Positions 34,752-43,641 of a stretch of DNA of 64,000 nt are shown piece by piece. The stretch comes from Maribacter algarum (ex Zhang et al. 2020). Lineage in GTDB: Bacteria; Bacteroidota; Bacteroidia; Flavobacteriales; Flavobacteriaceae. The notes beneath the pieces were generated by a model. That model was given only the letters and a program-made list of their open reading frames with translations. It was not told the DNA's origin and did no database searches. A program made the position numbers and the translations under genes. The stretch covers positions 248,001-312,000 of the forward strand of contig NZ_VATY01000002.1 in the NCBI RefSeq assembly GCF_005885635.1. Direction: 5' to 3'. Each line of letters begins with the position of its first letter. The first letter of the stretch is position 1.

Positions 34752-35591
34752 ATGAAAAAAATAAGCTTTGTAGTTATGACAATCGGATTGTTGCACGCTT
34801 GCTCCAGTCCAAAGAAAAACAAGCCGGAAAGAATCCCGAAAATTGAAAACCCAACGAACAAAGTCCTATTAAGCTCCGAAATCGTTTGGGAAAAATTGAA
34901 TCCGGCGAGAGGTGACCAAAGCCCCCAAGCTGGGACTATTTGGGGTGATAGAAAAGGAGAAGTGCCCACTGGGTTTTTAGCCAAATTTGTTGACGGCTTT
35001 TCGTCACCACCCCATATTCATAATGTAACCTACAGAGCAGTGGTTATCAAAGGGCGTATACATAATGACGACCCGGAAGCAGCAATGATATGGATGCCAC
35101 ATGGAAGTTTTTGGGCGCAGCCTGCCGGGGAATCACATATTACCGCTGCCAAAGGAGAAGAAAATATTGCCTTGGTAGAAATAGATAAGGGGCCATATTT
35201 GGTTAAGCCGATAGAAGAATCTTTTGACAATGGAGAGCGGCCTATAAATATCGATGCCACAAATGTGGTTTGGTTAAATAGCAAAAAAACAAATTGGATA
35301 GCTGCCGAAAGTAAAGCGGAAATAAGTTTTCTTTGGGATGATTCGAGTTCTAGAGGACTTTTTGTGAAACTTCCAAAAGGATTTAAAGGCACTTTAAGAA
35401 CCAATGGGTCTGTCTTATATGCTGTGGTGATACAAGGCGAATTGAAGTATACCTTACCTCAAAATCAAGAAACCAAAACCCTAGATGTAGGAAGCTCTTT
35501 TAGTGCTACCGACAAGGCTATCCACGCAATAGCTAACACAAATAATGGAGTTATGCTATACATAAGAACAAATGGAAGTATTAAAATTTAG
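34752..35591 (+). CDS. DUF4437 cupin-like lipoprotein
   Basis: A 279-residue lipoprotein (signal ending LLHACSS). The ATG at 34752 is chosen for the clean signal; the ATG at 34728, overlapping the bestrophin stop, would add eight residues. The mature part is a double cupin-like DUF4437 fold: [19 protein letters not shown] with metal-binding His, [20 protein letters not shown], then the second half with [12 protein letters not shown] and [13 protein letters not shown]. Probably a metal-dependent hydrolase or ligand-binding protein. Third gene of the operon. Confidence 0.8.
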   Translation: MKKISFVVMTIGLLHACSSPKKNKPERIPKIENPTNKVLLSSEIVWEKLNPARGDQSPQAGTIWGDRKGEVPTGFLAKFVDGFSSPPHIHNVTYRAVVIKGRIHNDDPEAAMIWMPHGSFWAQPAGESHITAAKGEENIALVEIDKGPYLVKPIEESFDNGERPINIDATNVVWLNSKKTNWIAAESKAEISFLWDDSSSRGLFVKLPKGFKGTLRTNGSVLYAVVIQGELKYTLPQNQETKTLDVGSSFSATDKAIHAIANTNNGVMLYIRTNGSIKI

Positions 35592-35596
35592 TAAAG

Positions 35597-36406
35597 ATGA
35601 AAACGATTTTTATCACAGGAAGTACCGATGGCATTGGAAAAATTGCCGCATTTAGGTTTGCTGAAGCGGGTTGCGAAGTTGTTTTGCACGGCAGAAAACC
35701 TGAGAAGCTAGCCCAAACTGTCAATGAATTGAAATCTACTACGGGCAATGAAAACATAAAAGGATATCTCTCTGACTTCTCAGATTTGGAGAGTGTCAAA
35801 AAAATGGCAGATACCATAAGACAAGAAGTACCTAAAATAGATGTACTTATAAATAATGCAGGAATCTTTAAGAGTCCGGTTTCAACAACATCCAAGGGCC
35901 TAGATATCCGATTTGCCGTGAATTATTTGGCTCCTTATGTATTGACCAAAAGTCTTTTGCCAGTTCTTAAGGAAGGAAAGTCCCCTAGGATTATCAATTT
36001 GAGTTCGGCGGCACAGTCTTCGGTTTCATTGAATGCATTGAAGGGGAATAGTGAATTTTCTGCTCAGGAAGCGTATGCACAGAGTAAGTTAGCTTTAACG
36101 ATGTGGAGTTTTGAATTGGCTAAAAACCATCAAGATATAGTTGTTATAGCAGTCAACCCCGGTTCTTTGTTAAATACCAAAATGGTAAAAGAAGCTTACG
36201 GGAATCACTGGTCTCCGGCAGAAAAGGGTTCCAATATCTTATACGATTTGGCCATTTCTGATGAATATCAAAATAGTACAGGGCAGTATTTTGATAATGA
36301 TAAGGGAGAAACAAAAGGGTTTTTCGCCCCTGCTCACCCTGATACTGAGGATACTTCAAAAATCGAAAATTTGATTACTACAACGGAAAATCTTCTTACG
36401 GATTAA
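35597..36406 (+). CDS. short-chain dehydrogenase/reductase
   Basis: A 269-residue Rossmann oxidoreductase. Cofactor motif TGSTDGIGK near 7-15, NNAGI at about 90, catalytic Ser in NLSSAAQ and YxxxK as YAQSK. Asp/Glu preference could not be judged with confidence. It likely reduces a small carbonyl compound with NAD(P)H. Fourth gene of the HxlR-divergent operon, five bases after DUF4437. Confidence 0.9.
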   Translation: MKTIFITGSTDGIGKIAAFRFAEAGCEVVLHGRKPEKLAQTVNELKSTTGNENIKGYLSDFSDLESVKKMADTIRQEVPKIDVLINNAGIFKSPVSTTSKGLDIRFAVNYLAPYVLTKSLLPVLKEGKSPRIINLSSAAQSSVSLNALKGNSEFSAQEAYAQSKLALTMWSFELAKNHQDIVVIAVNPGSLLNTKMVKEAYGNHWSPAEKGSNILYDLAISDEYQNSTGQYFDNDKGETKGFFAPAHPDTEDTSKIENLITTTENLLTD

Positions 36407-36417
36407 TTCCAGAGCTT

Positions 36418-37341
36418 ATGCAAAAACTAGATAAAATAGCAACAAGGGGAAAGCTTACGCTAGGACTGGTATTTCCGTTGGAATCCTATAGCGGTTCCAT
36501 CGCAAAAATGGAAAATCAGGAAAAGCTTGCCCAAAGAGCGGAAGAACTGGGTTTTAAGGCGCTCTGGTTTAGGGATGTACCTTTTAATGATCCCAATTTT
36601 GGTGATGCGGGTCAATTGTATGACCCATGGGTATATATGACCCACATAATGAACCATACCAAAGAGATCGCTCTGGCAACGGGAAGTATCATTCTACCGC
36701 TGCGACATCCAGTACATACGGCAAAATCGATTCTAAGTTTACAAAAATTGTCGGGAGGAAGATTGATAATTGGCACTGCATCGGGTGACCGTCCTGTTGA
36801 GTATCCCGCTTTTAACCAAAATATTGAAAAAAGAGGGGAGTTGTTCAGGGATAGTTTTTTCTACATCAAGGCGTTACAAAAAGATTTTCCCACATATGAA
36901 TCAGCTCACTATGGAGTAACAAACGGAGGTATTGATTTACTTCCGAAATACAAGCAAGAAACCCCGATGCTCGTCACAGGTCATTCCGGACAATCCCTTG
37001 AATGGATTGCCGAGCATGGCGATGGGTGGATTTATTACCCTAGGAACTTTAGTTTCCTTCAACATACCTTGACGGACTGGAATAATGCTTTAGAATCGAC
37101 GGGACAATACTGGAAACCTTATATGCAATCCCTATATATTGACTTGTTGGAAGGCAAGAACGCCGCCCCTCAAGGAATTCATCTTGGATTTAAATCCGGT
37201 ACGGACTATGCCCTTGAACACGTAAAGACCTTGGAAACCTATGGTGTAAATCATGTAATCATCAATCTTAAATATGGCTCAAGGCCTGCAGAGGAAGTTT
37301 TGGAAGAATTGGGAGCGGACATCGTGCCCCATTTCACCTAA
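36418..37341 (+). CDS. luciferase-like (LLM class) flavin oxidoreductase
   Basis: A 307-residue (alpha/beta)8 flavin- or F420-type monooxygenase-like protein of the LLM class (TIGR03571-like). Landmarks: ERAEELGFKALWFRDVPF region near 33-52, LRHPVHTAKS and RLIIGTASGDRP. Such enzymes use reduced FMN for oxidation of small organics. Fifth and last gene of the HxlR-divergent operon; no terminator hairpin is evident before 37400. Confidence 0.85.
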   Translation: MQKLDKIATRGKLTLGLVFPLESYSGSIAKMENQEKLAQRAEELGFKALWFRDVPFNDPNFGDAGQLYDPWVYMTHIMNHTKEIALATGSIILPLRHPVHTAKSILSLQKLSGGRLIIGTASGDRPVEYPAFNQNIEKRGELFRDSFFYIKALQKDFPTYESAHYGVTNGGIDLLPKYKQETPMLVTGHSGQSLEWIAEHGDGWIYYPRNFSFLQHTLTDWNNALESTGQYWKPYMQSLYIDLLEGKNAAPQGIHLGFKSGTDYALEHVKTLETYGVNHVIINLKYGSRPAEEVLEELGADIVPHFT

Positions 37342-37545
37342 ATGTGGAAGGTTTATCAAAATAAAAGGACTTTAAGTCTGTCAATTTTGTAAGTTCATCA
37401 AACTCCTATGCAAATTATTTTCCAATTGTTAGTTGAACCGCACTTCAATAAAAGCTCGAACATTTTCTACGAAAAAGTTTCTCCAAATTTTATAAACTTC
37501 GATAGTATCGATAAGTTTTCCGTAGACATCATAGCTAGGTTTTTT

Positions 37546-37938
37546 TCATTGCTCAGAACCTTGTGTAATGACATCTTTTCGTTTTCCTAAAATTTCTACT
37601 ATCCAATAAATAAGTTTCCCTATTCCGCCAACGAAAACAAATAAAAGAATCCAAACAAGAAGGGTATTACCTTGTTTTAAATTCGGATTCTGAACGGCAT
37701 GCATGATATAGAAAATTAGACTACCAAGACTTGTAAATAGCATTAATAGTATAAAGACAAAGAAAATGCCCATACCAGCGAACATAGAGCTTGGTGGCAT
37801 ACCATTATTTGAATTTTCCAGCTCTGGAATTTGATTTACCATTGAAAAGATGAAAAAGAAGTATGCGATAAAAAAGAGAATAAACATGACAATAGGGCCA
37901 ATTGCAAAAAAGCCTTGCCAGAATTTGTTGTGTAACAT
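37546..37938 (-). CDS. three-helix membrane protein, PLDc_N-like
   Basis: A 130-residue protein with hydrophobic segments at about 12-34, 53-80 and 93-117. The last segment (LLVWILLFVFVGGIGKLIYWIVEIL) resembles the phospholipase D N-terminal (PLDc_N) membrane motif; similarity is weak. After its TGA stop the same frame stays open for 39 more codons, an oddity. A lone gene, convergent with the redox operon, with CIA30 gene upstream 43 bp away. Confidence 0.65.
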   Translation of the reverse strand: MLHNKFWQGFFAIGPIVMFILFFIAYFFFIFSMVNQIPELENSNNGMPPSSMFAGMGIFFVFILLMLFTSLGSLIFYIMHAVQNPNLKQGNTLLVWILLFVFVGGIGKLIYWIVEILGKRKDVITQGSEQ

Positions 37939-37980
37939 GATTTTAATTTTTTATGTAACGTTAATAGGGGTCATGGTATT

Positions 37981-38511
37981 TTAAAGAAGTTCTATATAGT
38001 CTATTTCCAAAGCAAAATTTTCTTCCTTTTTGTTTCCAATCAAAAAAGCGATTTCTGTCATTTCTATTCCTGAGTAATTCGGAAGGTCTAATAATCGTCC
38101 GCGAAAAGCGGGGTACATTTCTGAGAATTCAATGGACAGGATTTCCCAATCTCCCGAAGTCTTGATGTTTGCAATATAAGAATAGCGCTGCCGGTCATCC
38201 GCTTTTACCCGAAACTGATACGGTTTACCATCGCCTTTCAAACGGATTTGAATTTGGCTAAATTTCGAAGTGTCTTTTGTTTCGAAGCGATAACGGACTG
38301 ATGAAAATCCGCCGTAGTTCTCTAAGGAGACGTTCCCACGAAAAAATCCATGCCCTTCTGAGTTGATAGAAAATATTCCTTGCGATAAACCTCCCATGAC
38401 GCCATCATTGACGACTCTCCAATCTTCAGTACTTACTTTATCATTGAAATCAAATAGGGGAGTTCCGTCCATAAAAGCGAGAATAAATAAAATATTAAAA
38501 ACTAAATGCAT
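37981..38511 (-). CDS. CIA30-family protein, exported
   Basis: A 176-residue protein from the ATG at 38511 that gives a short signal peptide (LVFNILFILAFMDG); another ATG at 38532 adds seven residues. The mature part is the CIA30 galactose-binding-like fold: DWRVVNDGVMGGLSQG, ENYGGFSSVRYRFETKD, RYSYIANIKTSGDWEILSIEF and PNYSGIEMTEIAFLIGNKK. In mitochondria this family assists complex I assembly; bacterial secreted members have unknown or carbohydrate-binding roles. It is divergent from the GH26 gene by 86 bp. Confidence 0.82.
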   Translation of the reverse strand: MHLVFNILFILAFMDGTPLFDFNDKVSTEDWRVVNDGVMGGLSQGIFSINSEGHGFFRGNVSLENYGGFSSVRYRFETKDTSKFSQIQIRLKGDGKPYQFRVKADDRQRYSYIANIKTSGDWEILSIEFSEMYPAFRGRLLDLPNYSGIEMTEIAFLIGNKKEENFALEIDYIELL

Positions 38512-38597
38512 TGTATTTGAAAGATACGACATATTCGAATTAACTTTCGGAATGATTCTTGTGACTGGAAGCTAAGACCACAAAATCCCATCAAGAT

Positions 38598-39710
38598 ATG
38601 CAAAGAATACTTCCTTTATTTGGTTTGCTCGTGGTTTTTGCCTGTAGCCCGGAAGACAACTTAAAGAGTATTGAAACTATCGAGAATACTGATATGATAG
38701 AAGAATCTGAATCTTCAAATATTCCGGAAGGTCCTGTTTTTGATGGTCGAAATAAAGAAACAATACTCGACTATTTAGAGACGTTAATTGCGAATAAGCA
38801 ACTTATTGTAGGGCAACAGTGTGGTGACGCCCCTGATTCAACTTGGTGGTATTACAATACCTATGTAGACCAATTGGCCGATGAAACCGGGAAACACGTA
38901 GGCTTGATAGGAGCTGATTTTGGCTGGTTTAATGGTGATAATTACCCAGTTCAAACACTAATCGACCACTGGCGTGATGGTGGTTTAGTTACCGTAAGTT
39001 GGCATGCTGATAATCCGTTTGTCGACAAGGTAGATGTGTACTGGGATACGGTAAATGATAAAGACCAAATCAATTTAAAATCACTATTAAAAGGAGCATC
39101 AGAAACAAAAGCACGGGCGAGCTATCGTACAGAACTAGATAAAGTTGCTGGTGCTTTGCAAAAACTAAGAGATGCCGGAGTTACTGTAATTTGGAGGCCT
39201 TTCCACGAGATGAATGGGGATTTCTTTTGGTGGGGAACCAATGCGAATGGAAACCGACAAACGAATGAAGAAGATTATAAAGCGCTGTGGATTGACTTGT
39301 ACAATACGTTCAAATGGGATTACGGATTGGACAATTTAATATGGGCCTACTCCGTGGTGCCTAGTGAGACTTGGTATGCTGCAGTAACGGTATATTACCC
39401 CGGGGATGAATATGTTGATTTGGTAGGAATGGATTACTACGGTAACCAGCCTGATTTTCCACATTATGAAGAACTAATAACGCTGGGAAAACCTATTGTC
39501 ATGTCAGAATCGGGTCCGAGAGAAACAGGTTATGGTAATTGGAATATGATGGATTTCGCCAATCTGTTAAAGGGTAAAGCTGCGTATTTTCTACAATGGC
39601 ACAGCTGGAACGGAGCGAAAGTCGCAATCAAAGACAACAAAAATTTTATGGAAATGATGGATAGTGATTTTGTTATTACCAGAGATGAGTTGCTACCTAC
39701 TTCATTTTAG
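38598..39710 (+). CDS. GH26 beta-mannanase-type lipoprotein
   Basis: A 370-residue glycoside hydrolase. Lipoprotein signal ends VVFACSPED. The GH26 hallmark PFHEMNGDFFWWG gives acid/base Glu204; the nucleophile is Glu304 in VMSESGPRE. GH26 enzymes hydrolyse beta-1,4-mannans (sometimes beta-1,3-xylan or lichenan). Anchored at the cell surface or outer-membrane inner face, it would start mannan breakdown. Its stop overlaps the tfoX-like gene by 14 bp on the opposite strand. No SusC/SusD neighbours, so this is not a typical polysaccharide utilisation locus. Confidence 0.9.
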   Translation: MQRILPLFGLLVVFACSPEDNLKSIETIENTDMIEESESSNIPEGPVFDGRNKETILDYLETLIANKQLIVGQQCGDAPDSTWWYYNTYVDQLADETGKHVGLIGADFGWFNGDNYPVQTLIDHWRDGGLVTVSWHADNPFVDKVDVYWDTVNDKDQINLKSLLKGASETKARASYRTELDKVAGALQKLRDAGVTVIWRPFHEMNGDFFWWGTNANGNRQTNEEDYKALWIDLYNTFKWDYGLDNLIWAYSVVPSETWYAAVTVYYPGDEYVDLVGMDYYGNQPDFPHYEELITLGKPIVMSESGPRETGYGNWNMMDFANLLKGKAAYFLQWHSWNGAKVAIKDNKNFMEMMDSDFVITRDELLPTSF

Positions 39711-40074
39711 GCTTTCGCTTCTTACTGGATTTGGCGAGTGGGTTAAAATCTAAACACATCTGAATCCAACTTTCCAGGTCCTTGTCCGTATCAATACCCT
39801 CTTCTGTAACAAAAACATAACCTTTCATTACTCGACCAGTAAAGTTCATTACAGAACAATGGGGTTTTGCCAGCGCACTCTTATATTGCTCTAGACCAAC
39901 TCTTGCCATAAGAAAAGACGAATTGGATTCCTTATCGATATGCATTCCAAAACACATTTTGCCATCCACCATAAAACAAAGTCCGCCCATCATTTTCTTT
40001 TCTTCAATTGCAGTGATTGATTTTCCTTTTAAAATTTGTCGCGCCCGGTCGGCTAAAAATTCATCGTATGCCAT
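39697..40074 (-). CDS. TfoX/Sxy N-terminal domain protein
   Basis: A 125-residue cytoplasmic protein with the TfoX_N fold: KKMMGGLCFMVDGKMCFGMHIDKE, MARVGLEQYKSALAKPH, and MKGYVFVTEEGI. The C-terminus is strongly basic (SSKKRKPKMK). In gammaproteobacteria TfoX/Sxy promotes competence; single-domain homologues in Bacteroidota have unknown roles. Convergent with GH26, 14-bp overlap of the 3' ends. Confidence 0.85.
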   Translation of the reverse strand: MAYDEFLADRARQILKGKSITAIEEKKMMGGLCFMVDGKMCFGMHIDKESNSSFLMARVGLEQYKSALAKPHCSVMNFTGRVMKGYVFVTEEGIDTDKDLESWIQMCLDFNPLAKSSKKRKPKMK

Positions 40075-40194
40075 GAGTTATATAGATTTAGCCTTTTGAC
40101 GTTACCGTTCAAAATTTACGGAACATTCCCTTAAAAAAGCCTACTGTGTAATCAAGATACTATTAAAAATGTACTTTTTTGATAATTGACTATC

Positions 40195-41313
40195 ATGAAA
40201 CTTTTATATTTAGGGTATATGGTACATCCTAAAAATATACGTCGTGTAAAACAGATTTTACCGTTTGTGGCATTTTGGCTTATTTTTTCTCTAGTGTATT
40301 CATTAATTGAATATGGAATCATAGGAGACTTGGGACATTACCCTTCTACTGGAAATCTCTACAATTTTAAAGGAAACCTTTTGTTTGGTGTTTCGGTCTG
40401 CCTAATTGTTGGATTACTTCAAGGTTGTATAGAAGTTCTTTGGTTAAGAAAACGATTTATACACCAACCTTTATGGGTAAAAGTGGTTTTGAAAACGATA
40501 TTCTACCTTCTTTTTATTTCCTTTTTTCTGATATTGTTTTCTACCTTGAATAGTCTTATAAACTTTACAGAGGGCGATATAAATTTCGCTTTTGAAGAGC
40601 TAGAAAAGTTTGCGGGCAGCTTTGCTTTTTGGAGTATTGTGATTTACATAAGTGTAGCCATTGGAATGGCAATATTATTTTCAGAAATGAGTCAACATCT
40701 AGGCGATGGGGTATTGTACAATTTCTTATTTGGAAAATACCATCGCCCGATTCATGAGACCCGAATTTTCATGTTTTTGGATATGAAGGGCTCAACTTCC
40801 ATAGCTGAAAATATAGGACATAAAAGATATTTTAACCTTTTAAAGGAATATTATGCAGATATGACCAATGCGATTTTAGAAACCTCAGGAGATATATACC
40901 AGTACGTAGGAGATGAAATCGTCGTCTCATGGACTAAAAGAGATGGACTCTACAAAAATAATTGTATTCGTTGTTTTGAAAAAATACATTATGCTATCCA
41001 ACAAAAAAAAGAAATATACGGCAATCATTTTGGGACGGTGCCAGAATTCAAAGCGGGCTATCATATTGGAGAAGTAACCACAGGAGAAATCGGAATTATT
41101 AAGAAAGATATTATTTATACAGGAGATATTCTGAATACCGCAGCTCGTATTCAATCACAATGCAATAGCTATAATGCACAAGCTCTTATATCTGAGAATC
41201 TACTTGATGAATTGCAGAAAAAGGAACCCATAGATTGCAAGCAAATAGGCTCACTTACACTTCGTGGTAAAAAAGAATCCATTCAATTGTTTAGCGTAGT
41301 TTTCAAAAATTGA
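40195..41313 (+). CDS. membrane-bound class III adenylate/guanylate cyclase
   Basis: A 372-residue protein; the ATG at 40195 is used rather than a TTG at 40186. Four membrane helices (about 20-40, 60-80, 100-123, 145-165) precede a class III cyclase domain. Metal-binding Asp196 is in FLDMKGST and Asp240 in YQYVGDE, followed by GYHIGEVTTGEIGI and GDILNTAARIQSQC, all family landmarks. Substrate-specifying residues could not be fixed with confidence. No cNMP-binding partner is adjacent. The 3' end meets the isomerase-like gene after three bases. Confidence 0.9.
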   Translation: MKLLYLGYMVHPKNIRRVKQILPFVAFWLIFSLVYSLIEYGIIGDLGHYPSTGNLYNFKGNLLFGVSVCLIVGLLQGCIEVLWLRKRFIHQPLWVKVVLKTIFYLLFISFFLILFSTLNSLINFTEGDINFAFEELEKFAGSFAFWSIVIYISVAIGMAILFSEMSQHLGDGVLYNFLFGKYHRPIHETRIFMFLDMKGSTSIAENIGHKRYFNLLKEYYADMTNAILETSGDIYQYVGDEIVVSWTKRDGLYKNNCIRCFEKIHYAIQQKKEIYGNHFGTVPEFKAGYHIGEVTTGEIGIIKKDIIYTGDILNTAARIQSQCNSYNAQALISENLLDELQKKEPIDCKQIGSLTLRGKKESIQLFSVVFKN

Positions 41314-41316
41314 TAC

Positions 41317-42258
41317 TTACATAAGGTTTTTCCAAACCCGTTCTATTAGGTTTTTAGTGGCTTTAATACCTTGTGGTTCGCTCATGTTTTCTCCTTCAAA
41401 TTCAATACCGATATGACCATCAAATTTAGATTCTTTAACTAATTTAAGGAGTTTTGGATATTCGATAACGGTTTCATTTCCGTTGGAATCGAACGCATAT
41501 GATTTCGCGCTAACTCCCTTTGCGTAAGGTAAAAACTCCCTAAGACCCACATCTGACGGATAAATATTGGTGCAATTTTTTGCCGTTTCTGTACTTCCCC
41601 ATTCCGCATTTAGACACCAGTTGCCAAAGTCTGGTAAAGTCCCTAAATAAGAATTGTCCACTGCTTTAATTATGCCTGTCATAAAGCTGGCATTTGAGGT
41701 ATGTAGCCCATGATTTTCTATAATGACATTTATTTCTTCTTTTGCGGCATATTCTGTGAGCCTCCCTAATCCGTCTATCAATGAGGCTTCCAATTCATCA
41801 GGACTTCCCTCGCCAAATGCATTAACGCGAACAGAATGACATCCTAATATTTTGGCCGCATTCACCCATTTATAATGGTCTTCAACCGCTTTTTTTCGTT
41901 TGCCAGTATTTAAATCACCCAGTTTTTCTTCTTCATCAACCATCATGATTAAGCTTTGAACTCCGGCATCTGTGGCCCTTGTTGTCATTTCATTCCAAAA
42001 TTTTTCATTTGTCGCATTATCAGCATAAAATTGATTTACGTATTCAACTGCCGATATGCCATAGTCGTTTTTGGCAAGATTAGCGAACTGTACAGGGTTT
42101 AGTTCTTTTGAGAAAAATGAACGATTTAAAGACCATTGGGCCAAAGATATTTTAGGCATGTTATATTCTGATTTAATTCCGCAGGCATACAAAGAGGGCA
42201 TTGAAATAGCCGTAGCTGCAAGGGTGGTTTTCTTGATAAATGTTCGTCTACTTTTCAT
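41317..42258 (-). CDS. sugar phosphate isomerase/epimerase-like TIM barrel protein, exported
   Basis: A 313-residue xylose isomerase-like TIM barrel. The N-terminus MKSRRTFIKKTTLAATAISMPSLYACG is a Tat-type signal with RRTFIK and also a lipobox Cys, so the folded protein is probably exported and anchored. Metal-site segments include NVIIENHG, LGTLPDFGNWC and HIGIEFEGE. Substrate unknown. Last gene of a five-gene leftward operon (SnoaL-like, EEP phosphatase, PaiB, GH113-like, this) and 12 bp after GH113. Confidence 0.85.
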   Translation of the reverse strand: MKSRRTFIKKTTLAATAISMPSLYACGIKSEYNMPKISLAQWSLNRSFFSKELNPVQFANLAKNDYGISAVEYVNQFYADNATNEKFWNEMTTRATDAGVQSLIMMVDEEEKLGDLNTGKRKKAVEDHYKWVNAAKILGCHSVRVNAFGEGSPDELEASLIDGLGRLTEYAAKEEINVIIENHGLHTSNASFMTGIIKAVDNSYLGTLPDFGNWCLNAEWGSTETAKNCTNIYPSDVGLREFLPYAKGVSAKSYAFDSNGNETVIEYPKLLKLVKESKFDGHIGIEFEGENMSEPQGIKATKNLIERVWKNLM

Positions 42259-42269
42259 AAGAATAACGT

Positions 42270-43640
42270 TTAAAGTTTATCATTTGAACTTTTTCCAAAC
42301 CACTTTGCTAGGATATTTTCCGCAGGCTTAAAACGTGGTGAGAAGTCAAGATCTGTTTGGGCACTTTCTTCCATAGTTCTGTTGTCCCACTGCCAAATGT
42401 AGACTCCTGCAAACCAGGGTTGATGCCAGGTTTTATTGAACAATGCTTCATAAGCCAATTGTTGTGTTTGGTCAGATTTCTTTTTTGTTATTTCACCAAA
42501 AAATTGATTCCATTCCCAAGGCTTGATCGTCGCATCTGCATCACTGCGATAACCTACCTCCGTAAACAGAATGGGTTTGTCATATTTTTTATGAAAGGAT
42601 TCTAGAACGGTCAAATGTTTTTCCCAACCTTTTTCAATCGTTTTCAAATCAGGATTTTTCACTTTTGTAAGTGGAAAATACGCTTGTATTCCAATATAAT
42701 CAAGATCCTTCCAAAATGAAATATGTTCATACTCATCATACCAATTGGCAGCATAGGTAAGTTCTCCAGAATATATTTGCCTGATTTCACCAATTAAGTT
42801 TTCCCATTTTTGAGGTTGCTTTTTAATGGATGTTTTTAATTCAGTACCTACACAAAATAACTCCGTATCTGTTACTTCCGCAATTCTCGCATAGCGCAAT
42901 ATATTGGTGCGATATGATTCGAACCAGGCTTCCCATTCCACTTCATTATCTAGTGTGATATTTGAACGCCAGCCATCGTTCATCCATAAATGTGGCTTTA
43001 ATTGTACTCGAATTCCTTTTTTATGTAAATCTTGAATTGCCCGGATATGACTCGAATCTCTTCTGGTATATACTTCTGGATTCTCGGGAATATCGACTAA
43101 TTTGGTTTTTTCATCCTTTTGATATAAAAATGGGATGACCGCAACCCATTCTACATTGGCATGAACAAGATTATCTATGGCTTCCTGATTATCTTCTGAC
43201 CAGCCAAAAACACTCATGCCACGGTGTTTCTTATCTACGTCATATAGATTTTTGACATGACCGTTTTCATTCATAACGGTCGCATCCCAATCGAAGGTGT
43301 ACCAATCATTGGTGTTGCTATATGCTAAGGTTTTGTATCCGGTAAAAACCAATAGGATCGGGAGAATAAATCGAAATGAAAGTTGCTTTAGGAATATTGT
43401 TTTTCCTTTGGTTAGGAATACTTTTCTGAAATATCGTGCACTTAAGAAAAGTGAATAACAAAGAAGAAAAACAATATGAAAAGCAATTAGAAACCTACGG
43501 CTAGAAGCAATTTCAAAAAAGAAAGCGCTACTATCTAAAAAACTCCGTTCCCCGCGGCTCAATAAAAAACTAATTACAACAAATGCTATTAGCCATAGAA
43601 TGACATAGACCATTAAGAAATGTTTGATTCCGGACTTCAT
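42270..43640 (-). CDS. GH113-like glycoside hydrolase, membrane anchored
   Basis: A 456-residue protein. Three membrane helices (7-27, 48-68, 90-107) precede a TIM-barrel catalytic domain. The pattern GMSVFGW, QLKPHLWMNDGWR, CVGTELKTS (Glu267, acid/base) and LFTEVGYRS (Glu361, nucleophile) fits GH113, whose characterised members are beta-mannanases. The N-terminal multi-helix anchor is unusual for this family. It lies in the operon after paiB (1-bp gap) and before the isomerase-like gene. Confidence 0.82.
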   Translation of the reverse strand: MKSGIKHFLMVYVILWLIAFVVISFLLSRGERSFLDSSAFFFEIASSRRFLIAFHIVFLLCYSLFLSARYFRKVFLTKGKTIFLKQLSFRFILPILLVFTGYKTLAYSNTNDWYTFDWDATVMNENGHVKNLYDVDKKHRGMSVFGWSEDNQEAIDNLVHANVEWVAVIPFLYQKDEKTKLVDIPENPEVYTRRDSSHIRAIQDLHKKGIRVQLKPHLWMNDGWRSNITLDNEVEWEAWFESYRTNILRYARIAEVTDTELFCVGTELKTSIKKQPQKWENLIGEIRQIYSGELTYAANWYDEYEHISFWKDLDYIGIQAYFPLTKVKNPDLKTIEKGWEKHLTVLESFHKKYDKPILFTEVGYRSDADATIKPWEWNQFFGEITKKKSDQTQQLAYEALFNKTWHQPWFAGVYIWQWDNRTMEESAQTDLDFSPRFKPAENILAKWFGKSSNDKL

Positions 43641-43641
43641 T

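Noticed and set aside
37408-37590. 60-residue plus-strand frame
   Set aside because: No family resemblance, overlaps the end of the membrane gene on the other strand, and has no promoter or start context.
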